Shown: in pieces, positions 63,366 through 64,000 of the stretch
How positions within the stretch are numbered: the first letter of the stretch is position 1
How the letters are laid out: each line of letters starts with the position of its first letter
NCBI GenBank assembly: GCA_016180425.1
Contig: JACPBF010000007.1
Coordinates: forward strand, 26,906-90,905
Source of the DNA: Elusimicrobiota bacterium
GTDB taxonomy: Bacteria > Elusimicrobiota > Elusimicrobia > 2-02-FULL-39-32
Direction: 5' to 3'
Length of the DNA stretch: 64,000 bases
Program-made: the position numbers and the translations under genes
The notes under the pieces: model-generated
What the model was told of the DNA's origin: nothing
What the model saw: only the letters and a program-made list of their open reading frames with translations
Databases searched by the model: none

Positions 63366-63602
63366 TTATCTACTTGCCAGAGCAAACTTCGCAGAAACAG
63401 GAATAGTTTTAGATTCACCAGATTTGCGAAAACTTCTTTCAAAATTCAACATAGAGAAACCTACAATCTCTTTACTTTTTACATCCACTCTAATAAATAG
63501 ATCATCCTTAATTTCTCGCGAAATTGCTTTGCGAGGTTCGCCTATAGAAATATCAAGAATATCTCCTTCTTTGTCATAGGAAAATCTTATTTTTTTTGCC
63601 AT
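63366..63602 (-). CDS. DUF2283 domain protein
   Basis: A 78-residue protein with RFSYDKEGDILDISIGEPR, the DUF2283 hallmark, and FIRVDVKSKEIVGFSMLNF. Function is not established; this family is common next to small putative nuclease genes, thus antitoxin-like in context. The ATG overlaps the end of the upstream truncated gene by 16 bp, which supports a linked pair. Confidence 0.85.
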   Translation of the reverse strand: MAKKIRFSYDKEGDILDISIGEPRKAISREIKDDLFIRVDVKSKEIVGFSMLNFERSFRKSGESKTIPVSAKFALASR

Positions 63603-63847
63603 ATGGTCTCCCCTGTTTTTATTTTGTCCGTAATATAAAAAGTAACTATAAAACTCTGTATCGAATGTTTAACGATTACCAACAAGTACTTTCCAGAATA
63701 TACGTCTTTATAGTAACGGTAATATAACCAAATGGATGGATTACTTTTGCTTTTTTTAATGTAATCAGGTTTTTGAAGAGTATTAGAAATTTCATCAAAA
63801 TAATCTTCAACCTCGGGATGTTCATTAATAACATTGTACTGTCCAGT
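63587..63847 (-). pseudogene. 5'-truncated small basic protein gene, upstream partner of the DUF2283 gene
   Basis: Not covered by any ATG-led frame of its length. The minus strand reads about 85 codons: VINEHPEVEDYFDEISNTLQ, later SNPSIWLYYRYYKDVYSG and SFIVTFYITDKIKTGETIW, then stop at 63587-63589. The composition and the H-P-E-V, L-Y-Y-R-Y-Y and F-x-T-D-K-I-K patterns match small putative nucleases (PBECR/RelE-like) that usually precede DUF2283 genes. It has no start codon near the family's normal N-terminus and a TAG (63850-63848) closes the frame upstream. So it seems broken by the sequence at the window edge. Confidence 0.6.
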
Positions 63848-64000
63848 CTAAAATGAAACATCCGAGGAGTCAGATGTGTTGACACTTTTAGCGCCTCTAG
63901 GCACCTCTAAGTACTCGTAATAAAGACCCCATTTTTGAAGCAATATGCGTATTGCTTTACGTTGTAATCGTTCGCCGGAATAATGGATTAACTGGCATTT
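63848..64000 (-). other. 3' end of an unidentified frame running off the window, possible insertion element end
   Basis: The minus strand is open from the window edge for 50 codons to a TAG at 63850-63848: YSGERLQRKAIRILLQKWGL, YYEYLEVPRGA and so on, ending SSDVSF. I do not recognise it. TGTACTGTCCAGTC starts at 63835, just where the broken gene loses its N-terminal part, and may be the terminal sequence of an inserted element with a transposase ending here. That reading is inference. Confidence 0.3.

Noticed and set aside
63676..63885. 69-residue open frame on the minus strand
   Set aside because: It overlaps in another frame the better supported 5'-truncated gene (HPEVEDYF...); its sequence is low-complexity and matches nothing.
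1..64000. CRISPR arrays, rRNA genes and prophage
   Set aside because: No regularly spaced repeats, no rRNA signature and no phage structural genes were seen.

Overview
The window is a 64-kb chromosomal stretch of low-GC DNA (A/T-rich by eye) from a bacterium with a Gram-negative type envelope. Evidence for an outer membrane includes a lipobox substrate-binding protein, an MltA transglycosylase, a PorV/PorQ-like protein and a large predicted beta-barrel. Menaquinone would be made by the futalosine route (mqnD, mqnC). One uninterrupted 4,751-residue reading frame, the mosaic conserved gene order and the style of the giant protein's N-terminus point to the candidate phylum Omnitrophota. That assignment is inference; no 16S rRNA gene or other decisive marker lies in the window.

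Layout. 1-10.8 kb (+ strand): housekeeping genes thpR (cut by the window edge), ruvX, mltG, an O-antigen-ligase/TPR membrane protein, an orphan PAS histidine kinase, pcrA, gatC-gatA (no gatB) and a FIST sensor protein. 10.8-13.2 kb: a PEBP protein, a tRNA-Met and a GT-C type membrane protein. 13.4-28.1 kb: mqnD faces a long, tightly packed minus-strand run, read in the order fprA-like, UvrD-nuclease, rmuC, trmL, def, fmt, htpX, rlmN, amidase, aroK, aroB, mqnC. Several junctions are 4-bp or 1-3 bp, so much of it is probably co-transcribed.

28.1-43.1 kb: a HepT/MntA toxin-antitoxin pair sits divergently from the giant gene (14.3 kb, 4,751 aa). Within the giant protein I can place a membrane anchor, an EreA/ChaN/TraB-like N-terminal region, a ComEA-like helix-hairpin-helix, an M48-type metallopeptidase with its zinc motif, a UbiB/ABC1-type kinase-like domain, an APH-type phosphotransferase domain, a region resembling NAGPA phosphodiester glycosidases, a polar linker and a C-terminal domain. 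About 1,400 residues in the middle match nothing I know. A 34-bp identical sequence containing two tandem 11-bp units (TGTTACAAAAA) lies just upstream of the giant gene's promoter and again, with its own promoter, directly after its stop codon.

43.4-47.7 kb (+): an unknown polytopic membrane protein, then a trio of a lamin-tail/FlgD-Ig protein, a PorV/PorQ-like outer membrane protein and a beta-barrel, possibly a secretion or surface module. 47.7-48.7 kb: vapBC joined to a brnTA locus whose toxin gene is reduced to its last 38 codons. 48.9-50.9 kb: a DUF151 nuclease-family protein and mltA.

51-60.6 kb (-): a glycine cleavage and lipoylation operon, in the order livK, lpd, lipA, gcvT, [137-bp MITE-like element], gcvH, gcvPA, gcvPB, LipM/LplA-like, livH. 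It holds the parts needed to decarboxylate glycine and to make and attach lipoate, bracketed by two isolated parts of a branched-chain amino acid ABC transporter. 60.7-64 kb: an accessory zone with two DUF4143 ATPases (a 42-bp perfect palindrome precedes one of them), a DUF2283 gene, a 5'-truncated gene for a small basic protein and, at the edge, the tail of an unidentified frame that may belong to an insertion element.
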